Part shown: one piece after another, positions 42,035 to 50,391 of the stretch | How the letters are laid out: every line of letters starts with the position of its first letter | Position numbering within the stretch: the stretch's first letter is position 1 | From: Microbacterium sp. SMR1 | GTDB lineage: Bacteria > Actinomycetota > Actinomycetes > Actinomycetales > Microbacteriaceae | Length of the DNA stretch: 64,000 bases | Direction of reading: 5' to 3' | NCBI RefSeq assembly: GCF_003289625.1 | Contig: NZ_QMBN01000002.1 | Coordinates: 116,241-180,240 of the forward strand | Position numbers and translations under genes: made by a program | The notes under the pieces: model-generated | Databases searched by the model: none | Told to the model about the DNA's origin: nothing | Seen by the model: only the letters and a program-made list of their open reading frames with translations

Positions 42035-43080
42035 CCGTGTGCCTTCTCTTCGTCGATGGGCTCGGGGCGGCGGAGGGCCGCGGGGACGGATGCCGACGTC
42101 GAGCCGCGCACGACCAGCGCGGGCGGAACCGTGACCGTACGGGCCGGCCGCGTGTCGTCGGCGATCCGTGCGAGGAGCATCTCGGCGGCGGCGCGACCGC
42201 GCTCCTTCGCTCCGAGGTCGACGCTCGTGAGCCCGGGGCGGACGACCTCGGCGAGCTCGGTGTTGTCGAGGCCGGTGACGGCGAGATCGGCCGGGACCCG
42301 CAGACCGAGGTCTTCGGCGGCACGCAAGACACCGACGCCGATCAGGTCGTTCGCCGCGACCACCGCCGCCGGCCGGTCGGACCGCTCGAGAAGCGGGAGC
42401 GCCGCGTCGTAGCCCGCGGCGATCGTGAAGTCGGCGGCGTCGACGTGCCGCGTCCGCAGGTCGTCGTACTGGCCCACCGCCGCGATGAAACCGTCGCGTC
42501 GCATGACACCGGGGGTGGTGTCGGTCGGGCCGTTGATGAACGCGATGTCGCGGCGCCCCTCGTCGACGAGGTGGTCGACGACGAGCCGCATCGCCGTCGG
42601 AGAGTCGGCGCGCACGGTGTCGAAGTCGGCCGAAGCGGGCAGCCGACCGAGGACGACGAACGGGATCGGAGCCGCGGCGAGCGCGGTGAGCAGCTCGTCG
42701 GTGACGCGCAGCGGCGACAGGATCAGCCCGTCGACGTAGCCCCGACCGAGGTCGCGGACGACATCCACCGAAGACGACGACGTACCGGTCGACGACAGCA
42801 GCAGGCGGTATCCGGAAGCCGAGACCACCTGTTCGACCGCGGCCATCATCTCGACGTAGACCGGGTTGCCGATGTCGGCGACGGCGAAGCCCAGCTGCAA
42901 CGTGCGGCCCCGCTTGAGCGATTGCGCCGTGGCATCGGCCACGTAGCCGAGTTCACGTGCAGCATCCCGTACCTTCGCCGCCGTCTCCGGACTCGCGACG
43001 AGTCCGTTCAGAGCTCGCGACGCACTCGCGACGGAGACGCCGGCGCGGGCGGCGACCTGCGTGATCGTGACGCGGACCAT
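42031..43080 (-). CDS. LacI family regulator, first gene of the ADP-ribosylglycohydrolase operon
   Basis: This 349-residue LacI-type regulator has an HTH at residues 3-50 (RVTITQVAARAGVSVASASRALNGLVASPETAAKVRDAARELGYVADATAQSLKRGRT). The effector domain has GFAVADIGNPVYVEMMAAVEQVV, GLILSPLRV, LVVDHLVDEGRRDIAFINGP and DLAVTGLDNTELAEVVRPGLTSVD. The ATG was chosen for the GGGAG SD; an in-frame upstream start lies inside the operators. It is the first cistron of the operon and its start is 18 bases from the nearest operator, so it should autoregulate. The inducer is probably the imported sugar. Confidence 0.93.
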   Translation of the reverse strand: MVRVTITQVAARAGVSVASASRALNGLVASPETAAKVRDAARELGYVADATAQSLKRGRTLQLGFAVADIGNPVYVEMMAAVEQVVSASGYRLLLSSTGTSSSSVDVVRDLGRGYVDGLILSPLRVTDELLTALAAAPIPFVVLGRLPASADFDTVRADSPTAMRLVVDHLVDEGRRDIAFINGPTDTTPGVMRRDGFIAAVGQYDDLRTRHVDAADFTIAAGYDAALPLLERSDRPAAVVAANDLIGVGVLRAAEDLGLRVPADLAVTGLDNTELAEVVRPGLTSVDLGAKERGRAAAEMLLARIADDTRPARTVTVPPALVVRGSTSASVPAALRRPEPIDEEKAHG

Positions 43081-43097
43081 GGCTCTCCCTCGAGCGG

Positions 43098-43138
43098 TTG
43101 TAAACGTTTCCAACGCTGGACGTTGTAAACGTTCTCAC
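43098..43138. promoter_or_regulatory. paired LacI-type operators of the ten-gene operon
   Basis: TTGTAAACGTTTCCAA (43098-43113) is palindromic at 7 of 8 half-site positions around a central CG. A second, weaker copy TTGTAAACGTTCTCAC follows at 43123-43138, 25 bases on. Their location just before the LacI start codon fits autorepression of the whole operon. Confidence 0.65.
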
Positions 43139-43208
43139 CCCGAACCCTCCCCTGTCAACCCCAGTTCCGCTTCGCCCGTTCACCTCGCGCCGCGACCGGA
43201 AGGCCGGG

Positions 43209-43841
43209 TCAGCGCAGAATGCGGGCCGTCAGCTTCTGAACCGTGCCGGTGAGGAACATCACGAACAGACCGAGGTAGCCGACGGCCGGGAAGACGAGCG
43301 CGATCGTGAGCGCAAGCAGGAACAGCACGATCATCGAGAGGTCGATCGACATCCCCAGGCGCAGATCATCCCGCGATGCGCGGTGCAGATCGGGATGCCG
43401 CGCCAGATAGACCCGCGTGACGAGCAGGATCGCGCTCGTGACGACGAGCGTGCCGATGTAGAGCACCTTCTGCAGCGCATCGTCGGCGACCTGGCCGGTG
43501 AGCGCGGTGACCACCGGCATCCAGACGATCGTGAGCATCCACGCGACCGTGATCCACATGAGCCCCGGGGTGATGCGCTGTACCGACACGAAGAGCCGGT
43601 GGTGCAGCATCCAGAACATCGCGATGAGCACGAAGCTGATGAGGAAGCTCTGCAGCTGATCTCGCTGATCGACGAGCCACTCCCACGTCGTGTGGTCGTG
43701 CCCCGCGCTCTCGCCGACGCTCTCCATGAGGGGCAGGATCAGCAACGTCATCGCGATCGCGACGACCGCATCGACGAACGCCTTCGTGCGCTCGGCGCTG
43801 AGTCCCCGGATGCCGGGCTCCGGCGCGACGTCATCGCTCAT
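43209..43841 (-). CDS. TMEM175 family potassium channel-like membrane protein
   Basis: This 210-residue protein has about six hydrophobic segments. The family fingerprint is in helix 1, ERTKAFVDAVVAIAMTLLILPL (the R-x3-F-x-D-A motif of TMEM175), and in FWMLHHRLFVSVQRI after helix 3. Prokaryotic TMEM175 proteins (DUF1211) assemble as potassium-selective tetramers in the membrane. The gene faces the promoter of the LacI-led operon and ends 60-70 bases before its operators. Physiological role here unknown. Confidence 0.85.
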   Translation of the reverse strand: MSDDVAPEPGIRGLSAERTKAFVDAVVAIAMTLLILPLMESVGESAGHDHTTWEWLVDQRDQLQSFLISFVLIAMFWMLHHRLFVSVQRITPGLMWITVAWMLTIVWMPVVTALTGQVADDALQKVLYIGTLVVTSAILLVTRVYLARHPDLHRASRDDLRLGMSIDLSMIVLFLLALTIALVFPAVGYLGLFVMFLTGTVQKLTARILR

Positions 43842-43925
43842 GCCGAGGATGCTAGCGCCCGGGTTCCGTGGTTCAGCGATCCCTGGTCGTCGAGAGCACC
43901 TACGGCCACGCGAAACAATGGGCGC

Positions 43926-44450
43926 ATGGGAGCGGGAGACTTCGAACTGACGATGGGTGAGCTACGGGCGGTCGTCCGATTCGCCTCCGATTGCGCACAG
44001 GATCTGCTTCCCGAGTTCGAAGCGGTCAACCCCCAGGATTCACGGCCGCGCGAAGCGATCCGTGCGGCGCGCATGTTCACGGATGGCGCGCCACGGTCGA
44101 ACCTGCAACGAACGGCCGCGTTCGCCTCGCATCGCGCAGCCAAGGACGCCTCCGAGGAGACCGCCCGACTTGCGGCGCTCGCATGCGGCGACGCTGCCGC
44201 GGCCGCCTACCTTCACCCGATCGCCAAGGCCTCGCAAGTCGGTCACATCCTCCGCGCGGCCGCATGCGTCGCGCTGGTCACCGAGTTGAGAACAGGAACT
44301 GCGGACGGCGCCACGGTTCGCGGTCTCGCCCATCGGGCGAATCCGCCCCTGCCCGAGATACTTCGTCGGTATCCGGTCGCGTCTCCGGGCACCTCCCGGA
44401 TCTCGCAGCTCATGATTGATCTGGACTCGGCGATCCGAGCGCGGGACTAG
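43926..44450 (+). CDS. Imm-5-like putative immunity protein
   Basis: This 174-residue, all-helical soluble protein resembles proteins annotated as putative immunity protein (Imm-5-like) in actinobacteria, sometimes mislabelled exonuclease SbcC. Features are LTMGELRAVVRFASDCAQDLLPEFEA, PREAIRAARMFTDGAPRSNLQRTAAFASHRAAKDA, then CGDAAAAAYLHPIAKASQVGHILRAAACVALVTEL. No toxin gene lies beside it, so it is an orphan if the assignment holds. Its 3' end overlaps the convergent DUF779 gene by 41 bases. The ATG giving MGAGDF is preceded by a weak SD. Confidence 0.65.
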   Translation: MGAGDFELTMGELRAVVRFASDCAQDLLPEFEAVNPQDSRPREAIRAARMFTDGAPRSNLQRTAAFASHRAAKDASEETARLAALACGDAAAAAYLHPIAKASQVGHILRAAACVALVTELRTGTADGATVRGLAHRANPPLPEILRRYPVASPGTSRISQLMIDLDSAIRARD

Positions 44451-44874
44451 TCCGGGGTGCCGCAACGATGTCATCAACTGCGGTGACCGGCACCAGCGCG
44501 AACGCGGCCAGCTCGGCGTCGTCGAGCATGCGCGACCGGATGATGAACCGCATCCCGGTCGGTCCTTCCACGCTGAAGCCGGCGCCGCGACCGGGCACGG
44601 CGTCGATCGTGATGTGGGTGTACTTCCAGTACTCGAACTGCGCGAGCGAGATGAATACCTCGATCGGGTCGTCGAGGCTGACGTGGAGATCCCCGAGCTT
44701 CACATCGGCGGGGCCGGTCAGGAACATCCCGACGGGGTAGCACATGGGGGCGGAGCCGTCGCAGCATCCGCCCGACTGGTGGAACATCAACGGCCCGTGC
44801 TGGGCGGTGAGGTCGCGCAGCAGGGCCGCGGCGGCGTCGGTCACCGCGACCCTGCTGTACGTGTCGTTCGACAT
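44410..44874 (-). CDS. DUF779 domain protein
   Basis: This 154-residue protein belongs to DUF779, seen here as VAVTDAAAALLRDLTAQHGPLMFHQSGGCCDGSAPMCYP, with a Cys-rich metal-binding-like segment (CC..SAPMC). It continues EVFISLAQFEYWKYTHITIDAVPGRGAGFSVEGPTGMRFIIRS. The gene nearly always sits beside an aldehyde dehydrogenase; its role is not established. The start at MSNDTYSR lies 20 bases after the dehydrogenase stop, so the two are co-transcribed. Confidence 0.85.
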   Translation of the reverse strand: MSNDTYSRVAVTDAAAALLRDLTAQHGPLMFHQSGGCCDGSAPMCYPVGMFLTGPADVKLGDLHVSLDDPIEVFISLAQFEYWKYTHITIDAVPGRGAGFSVEGPTGMRFIIRSRMLDDAELAAFALVPVTAVDDIVAAPRTSPALGSPSPDQS

Positions 44875-44893
44875 GGTGATGAGTAGATGCGGC

Positions 44894-46441
44894 TCAGAAG
44901 AAGCCCATCGCGCCTTCCGCGTACGACACGAGGAGGTTCTTCGTCTGCTGGTAGTGGTCGAGCATCTTGAGGTGGTTCTCGCGACCGATGCCCGACTGCT
45001 TGTATCCGCCGAAAGCGGCGTGCGCGGGGTACTGGTGATACGTGTTCGTCCACACGCGCCCGGCCTCGATCGCACGGCCGGCACGGTAGGCGGTGTCACC
45101 CGAGCGGCTCCAGACGCCGGCACCGAGTCCGTACAGGGTGTCGTTCGCGATGCCGATGGCGTCGTCGAAGTCGTCGAAGCTCGTCACCGAGACGACCGGC
45201 CCGAAGATCTCCTCCTGGAAGATGCGCATGTCGTTCGTGCCCTCGAAGACCGTCGGGGCGACGTAGTATCCGCCGCTCAGCTCGCCGCCGAGGTCGACCC
45301 GCTCGCCGCCGGCGAGCAGCTTCGCTCCCCCGGCCTTGCCGATGTCGATGTACGACAGGATCTTCTCGAGCTGGTCGTTCGATGCCTGCGCACCGATCAT
45401 CGTCGCCGGATCGAGCGGGTTGCCCTGGACGATCTTGCCGACGCGGTCGAGGCCGTCGCCGAGGAACGAGTCGTACACCGACCGCTGGATGAGCGCCCGC
45501 GACGGGCACGTGCACACCTCGCCCTGGTTGAGGGCGAAGAACGTGAAGCCCTCGAGGGCCTTGTCGTAGTAGTCGTCGCGCTCGCGCGCGACATCCTCGA
45601 AGAACACGTTGGCGCTCTTGCCACCCAGCTCGAGCGTGACGGGGATGAGGTTCTGCGAGGCGTACTGCATGATTAGGCGCCCCGTCGTCGTCTCGCCCGT
45701 GAACGCGACCTTGCGGATGCGGCGGTGCTGCGCGAGCGGCGCGCCCGCCTCGATACCGAATCCGTTGACGATGTTCACGACGCCGGCGGGCAGCAGGTCG
45801 CCGATCAGCTCGAACAGGAACAGGATCGACGCGGGTGTCTGCTCGGCGGGCTTCAGCACGACGCAGTTGCCGGCCGCGAGCGCGGGCGCGAGCTTCCACG
45901 TCGCCATGAGGATCGGGAAGTTCCACGGGATGATCTGCCCGACGACACCGAGCGGCTCGTGGAAGTGGTACGCGACGGTGTCTTCGTCGATCTGGCTGAG
46001 CGAGCCCTCTTGGGCGCGCAGGACGCCGGCGAAGTAGCGGAAGTGGTCGATCGCGAGCGGGATGTCCGCGGCGAGCGTCTCGCGCACGGGCTTGCCGTTC
46101 TCCCACGTCTCGGCCACCGCGATCTTCTCGAGGTGCTGTTCCATGCGGTCGGCGATTCTGTTGAGGATCACAGCGCGCTCGGCCGGCGTGGTCTTCTTCC
46201 ACGACGCGAACGCCTGCCAGGCGACGTCGACGGCGCGGTCGATGTCTTCGACGGTGCCTCGACCCACCTCGCAGAACGGCTTTCCGGTGACGGGCGTGAT
46301 GTTCTCGAAGTACTGCCCCTTGACGGGTTCGACGAACTCGCCGCCGATGTAGTGCCCGTAGCGGGCGCGGTACTCTGCAACGGCTCCGCGCTGACCGGGA
46401 GCGGCGTAGACGCTCGAGACGCCCTCTTCGACGATGGTCAT
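44894..46441 (-). CDS. NAD(P)-dependent aldehyde dehydrogenase (AldB/ExaC-like)
   Basis: This 515-residue aldehyde dehydrogenase oxidises aldehydes to acids. It shows the Rossmann region [35 protein letters not shown], the active-site Glu in [14 protein letters not shown] (Glu271) and the catalytic Cys in [13 protein letters not shown] (Cys310). The [11 protein letters not shown] context is typical of AldB/ExaC-type enzymes that use acetaldehyde and other short aldehydes in alcohol metabolism. It precedes DUF779, as expected. A perfect 14-bp palindrome lies 68 bases before the start codon. Confidence 0.94.
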   Translation of the reverse strand: MTIVEEGVSSVYAAPGQRGAVAEYRARYGHYIGGEFVEPVKGQYFENITPVTGKPFCEVGRGTVEDIDRAVDVAWQAFASWKKTTPAERAVILNRIADRMEQHLEKIAVAETWENGKPVRETLAADIPLAIDHFRYFAGVLRAQEGSLSQIDEDTVAYHFHEPLGVVGQIIPWNFPILMATWKLAPALAAGNCVVLKPAEQTPASILFLFELIGDLLPAGVVNIVNGFGIEAGAPLAQHRRIRKVAFTGETTTGRLIMQYASQNLIPVTLELGGKSANVFFEDVARERDDYYDKALEGFTFFALNQGEVCTCPSRALIQRSVYDSFLGDGLDRVGKIVQGNPLDPATMIGAQASNDQLEKILSYIDIGKAGGAKLLAGGERVDLGGELSGGYYVAPTVFEGTNDMRIFQEEIFGPVVSVTSFDDFDDAIGIANDTLYGLGAGVWSRSGDTAYRAGRAIEAGRVWTNTYHQYPAHAAFGGYKQSGIGRENHLKMLDHYQQTKNLLVSYAEGAMGFF

Positions 46442-46508
46442 GTCATCTCCTCGACTCCCCGCAGCGCCGATGCTGCGGTGGTGCCGGGCACGCTACGCCG
46501 CGCTACGT

Positions 46509-46522
46509 TGCAACGCGTTGCA
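46509..46522. promoter_or_regulatory. perfect 14-bp palindrome upstream of the aldehyde dehydrogenase
   Basis: TGCAACGCGTTGCA is a perfect palindrome with a central CG, located 68-81 bases before the dehydrogenase start codon. It has the size and symmetry of a repressor operator; the bound protein is not known. Confidence 0.5.
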
Positions 46523-46561
46523 CGGCTCGGCGGGGAGGATGCCGCGCACTAGCGCTACGCG

Positions 46562-46580
46562 AATTGTGAGCGCTAACATT
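46562..46580 (+). promoter_or_regulatory. lac-operator-like site upstream of the GH43 gene
   Basis: AATTGTGAGCGCTAACATT is palindromic at 7 of 9 half-site positions around AGCGCT. TGTGAGCGCTAACA is close to the TGTKAGCGCTMACA form of several actinobacterial LacI-family sugar regulators. It lies 54 bases before the chosen GTG start and next to the dehydrogenase promoter region. Confidence 0.6.
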
Positions 46581-46633
46581 TGAGCGTCGTCAGTGCTGAC
46601 GGCCATGCAACGTCGCATACGAGAGGTTCCCCC

Positions 46634-49600
46634 GTGCCCGCATCCGCTCGCCCGGCGCCCTGGCGCCGGCACCATCCCTGGACGCTCGCCGTCTCGATCG
46701 TCGCCGCACTCGTCGCCGCGCCGCTCATCGTCCCCGCCGCAGCTCAGGCAGCTGGCCCACTCCAGCATTCCGGGCAGGTCGCGCTCGTCGACACCCCCGA
46801 CGATCAGGCCGCACAGGTGGCTCTCGACGCGCTCACCGTCACGAACATCGATGACGTGCGCGGCAACCTCACGCTGCCGACGACCTCGCAGGGACTCGAC
46901 GTGTCGTGGTCGTCCGCCGACACCAGCGTCATCACCGCTGACGGCCTGGTCACCCGGCCGGCTGAAGACACCACCGTCGCGCTGACGGCATCCGTCACGA
47001 AGGGCGCGACGACGCTCACCCGCTCCTTCCCGGCCGTTGTGCGCAAGGCCGCGAACATCGGAGCCTTCGAGGGCTACACGTTCGCCTACTTCACGGGAAA
47101 CTCCGTCGCGGGCGAGAACATCTACTTCGCCGCCAGCAACGGCAACGACGCGCTGTCGTGGACCGAGCTCAACGGCGGCCAGCCGACGCTCACCTCGACG
47201 CAGGGCGAGAGGGGTCTGCGCGACCCGTTCCTCATCCGCTCCCCCGAGGGCGACACGTTCTACCTCATCGCCACCGACCTCTCCATCGGCCGCAACGGCG
47301 ACTGGGGTCGGGCGCAGACGCAGGGCTCGAAGTACCTCGAGGTGTGGGAGTCGCACGACCTCGTCACCTGGAGCGAGCAGCGCCACGTCCGCGTCGCCCC
47401 CGACAACGCGGGCAACACGTGGGCGCCCGAGGCGTACTACGACGAGGCGCTCGGCGAGTACGTGGTGTTCTGGGCGTCGTCGCTCTTCGGCGAGGACGAC
47501 CCGAACCACACGGGCAGCTTCTACCAGACCATGATGTACGCGACGACGCGCGACTTCACGACGTTCAGCGAGCCGAAGGTCTGGCAGGACTTCGGAGCAT
47601 CGCGCATCGATTCCACGGTCCTCAAGGACAACGGCACCTACTACCGATTCACGAAGGATGAAGCCAGCACGACCGGATGCCGCGACATCATCCAGGAGTC
47701 CTCGACCAGCCTGACCGCCGTCGACGACCGAAGCGTTCCCAGCTGGAACGCAGCCGACCCCGCCTGGAAGCTGATCGACAGCTGCATCGGTCGCGATGCC
47801 GGACTCGGCGCCGTCGAAGGACCCACCATCTTCGCGGCGAACCCCGGCGACACCTCCGGGTCGAACTACTACCTCTTCGTCGACGAATACGGCGGACGCG
47901 GCTACATCCCCCTGGGAACCGACGACCTCGACGCGCCGGACTGGCAGGTGCCCGCGAGCTACCGCCTGCCCGCGAGCCCGCGCCATGGCACAGTGATGCC
48001 GGTGACCGCGGCCGAACTCGAAGCGCTGCGCGCCAACCTGCCGCAGCCTCTCGCGGCGAACGAGAAGGGCGAGCTGCTGCGCTACGACTTCACGGATGCC
48101 GCGGGCGCGGTGCTTCACGACCGTTCCGGCGCCGGGCGTGACGCCCAGGTACGCGGCGGTGCGACGTTCACCGACGGCGCGCTCACCTTCGACGGCACCG
48201 ACGACTACGTCGACCTGCCCGACAACGTCCTCGTCGGCGTCGACGACATCACGGTCGAGGCCGAGCTGCGGATCGACCCGGCCCAGCGCACCCCGTACTT
48301 CCTCTACGGTTTCGGCAACACCGGCGCTGACGGTGCCGGCAACGGCTACCTGTTCTCGACGGGCGACCAATACCGCGCGGCACTGACCACCGGCAACTGG
48401 AGCGGCGAGCAGAACGTCACCTCGGGTGCGGCGCTTCCCCGCGACCGCTGGGTGCACCTCACCTACACGCTGAGCGGAAACACCGCACGCCTGTACCTCG
48501 ACGGTCAGCAGGTCGCCGAGAACACGAACGTGGCGGTGCGCCCCGGTGACATCGGCGGCGGCAGCACGCTGGCGAACTACCTGGGCAAGTCGGTCTACAA
48601 CGCCGACAACCTGTTCCGCGGTCAGATGCGCGAGTTCGCGCTGTACAACCGCGCGTTGAGTCCCGGAGAGATCGTGCAGAACTCCGGCAACGCCGGCGCA
48701 CTCGGGGCCGTCAGCCTGCAGGATGCCGATGCACTCAAAGTCGCGCCGATCGTCGACACCGACGCCCGCACGGTCCTGTTCCCGGTGATGCGCGGCACGG
48801 ATCTGACGCAGTTGCGCCCGGTCTTCACGACGGCATCCGACACCACCGCCACGCCCGCGTCGGGCACGGTCCGCGACCTGAGCAAGCCCGCCACCGTCAC
48901 CCTCACGACCCCCGGACAGCCCGACGCCGTCTGGACGCTCGAGGCTGTGGAGATGAAGAGCCCGGTGCTGCCGGGGCTGTACGCCGATCCGAACATCGCC
49001 GTGTTCGGTGACACCTATTACATCTACGCGACCACCGACGGCACCCCCGGCTGGGGCGGCAACACGTTCTACGTCTGGACGTCGAAGAACCTGATCGACT
49101 GGACGCGGTCGGACGAGCCCATCCTGACGCTGGACGGCGCGAACGGAAATGTTCCGTGGGCCACCGGCAACGCGTGGGCTCCGACGATCATCGAGAAGGG
49201 CGGGAAGTACTACTTCTACTTCAGCGGGCATGAGCCGAACGCGAACCGCAAGATGATCGGCGTCGCCGTCGCCGACAGTCCCGAAGGACCGTTCACCGCA
49301 CAGGCGGAGCCGATGATCACCAACGACGAGGCCGTCAACAGCGGTCAGGCGATCGACCCGGCGGCGTTCACCGACCCCGAGACCGGGAAGTCGTACCTCT
49401 TCTGGGGCAACGGACGACCCGTCTACGGCGAGCTGTCCGACGACATGCTGAGCGTCGAGAACGGGACGATCACACCGATCGACGGACTGGTCGACTTCCG
49501 TGAGGGACTCTTCCTGAACTACCGCGACGGGACGTACCACCTGACGTACTCGATCGACGACACCGGTTCGGAGAACTACCGCGTCGGTTACGCGACGTCG

Positions 49601-50323
49601 ACCAGCATCGACGGACCGTGGACCTACCGGGGCCTCCTGTTGCAGAAGGACCCGTCGCAGGGGATCCTCGGCACTGGTCACAGCTCGATCATCAACGTCC
49701 CCGGCACGGACGAGTGGTACATCGCGTACCACCGGTTCGCCATCCCCGGCGGCAACGGCACCAACCGCGAGACGACGATCGATCGGCTCGAGATCGGAGA
49801 GGACGGGCTGTTCCAGACCGTCACGCCGACGCTCGCGAGCGTCGACCCGCGCGAGGTGCCCGGCACGACCGAGCCCAACCCGACGGAGCCTAACCCGACC
49901 GAGCCGAACCCGACCGAGCCCGGCACCGCGGCCCCGGTCGTGTCGGTCTCGGCCACGGCGGTCGAGCGCGGACAGGCCGTGCGGGTGACGGTCACCGGTC
50001 TCGAGGCCCGCGAGCAGGTCATCGCCGAGCTGCGGAGCGACCCGATCCGGGTGTCGGGCATCCCGGCCGCCGATGCGAACGGGCGCGTCGCGTTCGACGT
50101 CCGCATCCCTGCCGATCTGGCCACGGGCGGGCACACGATCGTGGTCTTCGGTGCCGACGGTCAGGTGATCGGCAGTGCGGCGATCACCGTGGTCGCCTCC
50201 GGGCAGCTCGCCGTCACCGGCGCTCAGGCGCCGCTCGGTGGCGCGCTGCTGGCTGCGCTCCTGCTCGTCGCGGGAGGCGTGCTGTGGTCGGTTCGGCCCG
50301 CACGCCGGGCAAGCGCCGCCTGA
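46634..50323 (+). CDS. wall-anchored double glycoside hydrolase family 43 protein with LamG domain
   Basis: The protein has 1229 residues from the chosen GTG, with SD GAGAGG seven bases upstream; a TTG 54 bases earlier overlaps the operator. Order: signal peptide (about 1-40), Ig-like domain (about 60-135), first GH43 beta-propeller (about 140-470, RGLRDPFLI and VEGPTIF), LamG/concanavalin-like domain (about 480-660), second Ig-like part, second GH43 (about 770-1075, YADPNIAVF base and REGLFL acid), EPNPT linker, Ig-like domain and LAVTG (1192-1196) with helix and RPARR tail. Family 43 contains arabinofuranosidases, xylosidases and arabinanases. The two propellers suggest a surface enzyme for plant arabinoxylan or arabinan; specificity is uncertain. 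Confidence 0.88.
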   Translation: MPASARPAPWRRHHPWTLAVSIVAALVAAPLIVPAAAQAAGPLQHSGQVALVDTPDDQAAQVALDALTVTNIDDVRGNLTLPTTSQGLDVSWSSADTSVITADGLVTRPAEDTTVALTASVTKGATTLTRSFPAVVRKAANIGAFEGYTFAYFTGNSVAGENIYFAASNGNDALSWTELNGGQPTLTSTQGERGLRDPFLIRSPEGDTFYLIATDLSIGRNGDWGRAQTQGSKYLEVWESHDLVTWSEQRHVRVAPDNAGNTWAPEAYYDEALGEYVVFWASSLFGEDDPNHTGSFYQTMMYATTRDFTTFSEPKVWQDFGASRIDSTVLKDNGTYYRFTKDEASTTGCRDIIQESSTSLTAVDDRSVPSWNAADPAWKLIDSCIGRDAGLGAVEGPTIFAANPGDTSGSNYYLFVDEYGGRGYIPLGTDDLDAPDWQVPASYRLPASPRHGTVMPVTAAELEALRANLPQPLAANEKGELLRYDFTDAAGAVLHDRSGAGRDAQVRGGATFTDGALTFDGTDDYVDLPDNVLVGVDDITVEAELRIDPAQRTPYFLYGFGNTGADGAGNGYLFSTGDQYRAALTTGNWSGEQNVTSGAALPRDRWVHLTYTLSGNTARLYLDGQQVAENTNVAVRPGDIGGGSTLANYLGKSVYNADNLFRGQMREFALYNRALSPGEIVQNSGNAGALGAVSLQDADALKVAPIVDTDARTVLFPVMRGTDLTQLRPVFTTASDTTATPASGTVRDLSKPATVTLTTPGQPDAVWTLEAVEMKSPVLPGLYADPNIAVFGDTYYIYATTDGTPGWGGNTFYVWTSKNLIDWTRSDEPILTLDGANGNVPWATGNAWAPTIIEKGGKYYFYFSGHEPNANRKMIGVAVADSPEGPFTAQAEPMITNDEAVNSGQAIDPAAFTDPETGKSYLFWGNGRPVYGELSDDMLSVENGTITPIDGLVDFREGLFLNYRDGTYHLTYSIDDTGSENYRVGYATSTSIDGPWTYRGLLLQKDPSQGILGTGHSSIINVPGTDEWYIAYHRFAIPGGNGTNRETTIDRLEIGEDGLFQTVTPTLASVDPREVPGTTEPNPTEPNPTEPNPTEPGTAAPVVSVSATAVERGQAVRVTVTGLEAREQVIAELRSDPIRVSGIPAADANGRVAFDVRIPADLATGGHTIVVFGADGQVIGSAAITVVASGQLAVTGAQAPLGGALLAALLLVAGGVLWSVRPARRASAA

Positions 50324-50345
50324 CACCGGCGCCCACCGACGCCAA

Positions 50346-50383
50346 CGGGCGGCGGCCTTCTCCAGAAGGTCGCCGCCCGTTTC
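50346..50383. terminator. bidirectional terminator after the GH43 gene
   Basis: A 14-bp stem (CGGGCGGCGGCCTT paired with AAGGTCGCCGCCCG, one mismatch) around a six-base loop is followed by TTTCT. It lies 23 bases after the GH43 stop and just before the end of the convergent DUF2231 gene. Confidence 0.75.
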
Positions 50384-50391
50384 TATCGCGC

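Noticed and set aside
42948..42966. Second parS site near TTCACGTGCAGCA in the LacI gene
   Set aside because: Only the TTCACGTG core matches; the flanks differ at several positions and the sequence is coding.
10477..43080. Integrated genomic island
   Set aside because: The accessory content fits an island, but no integrase, tRNA junction, direct repeats or clear base-composition change was seen. Gain by transfer is possible but not shown.
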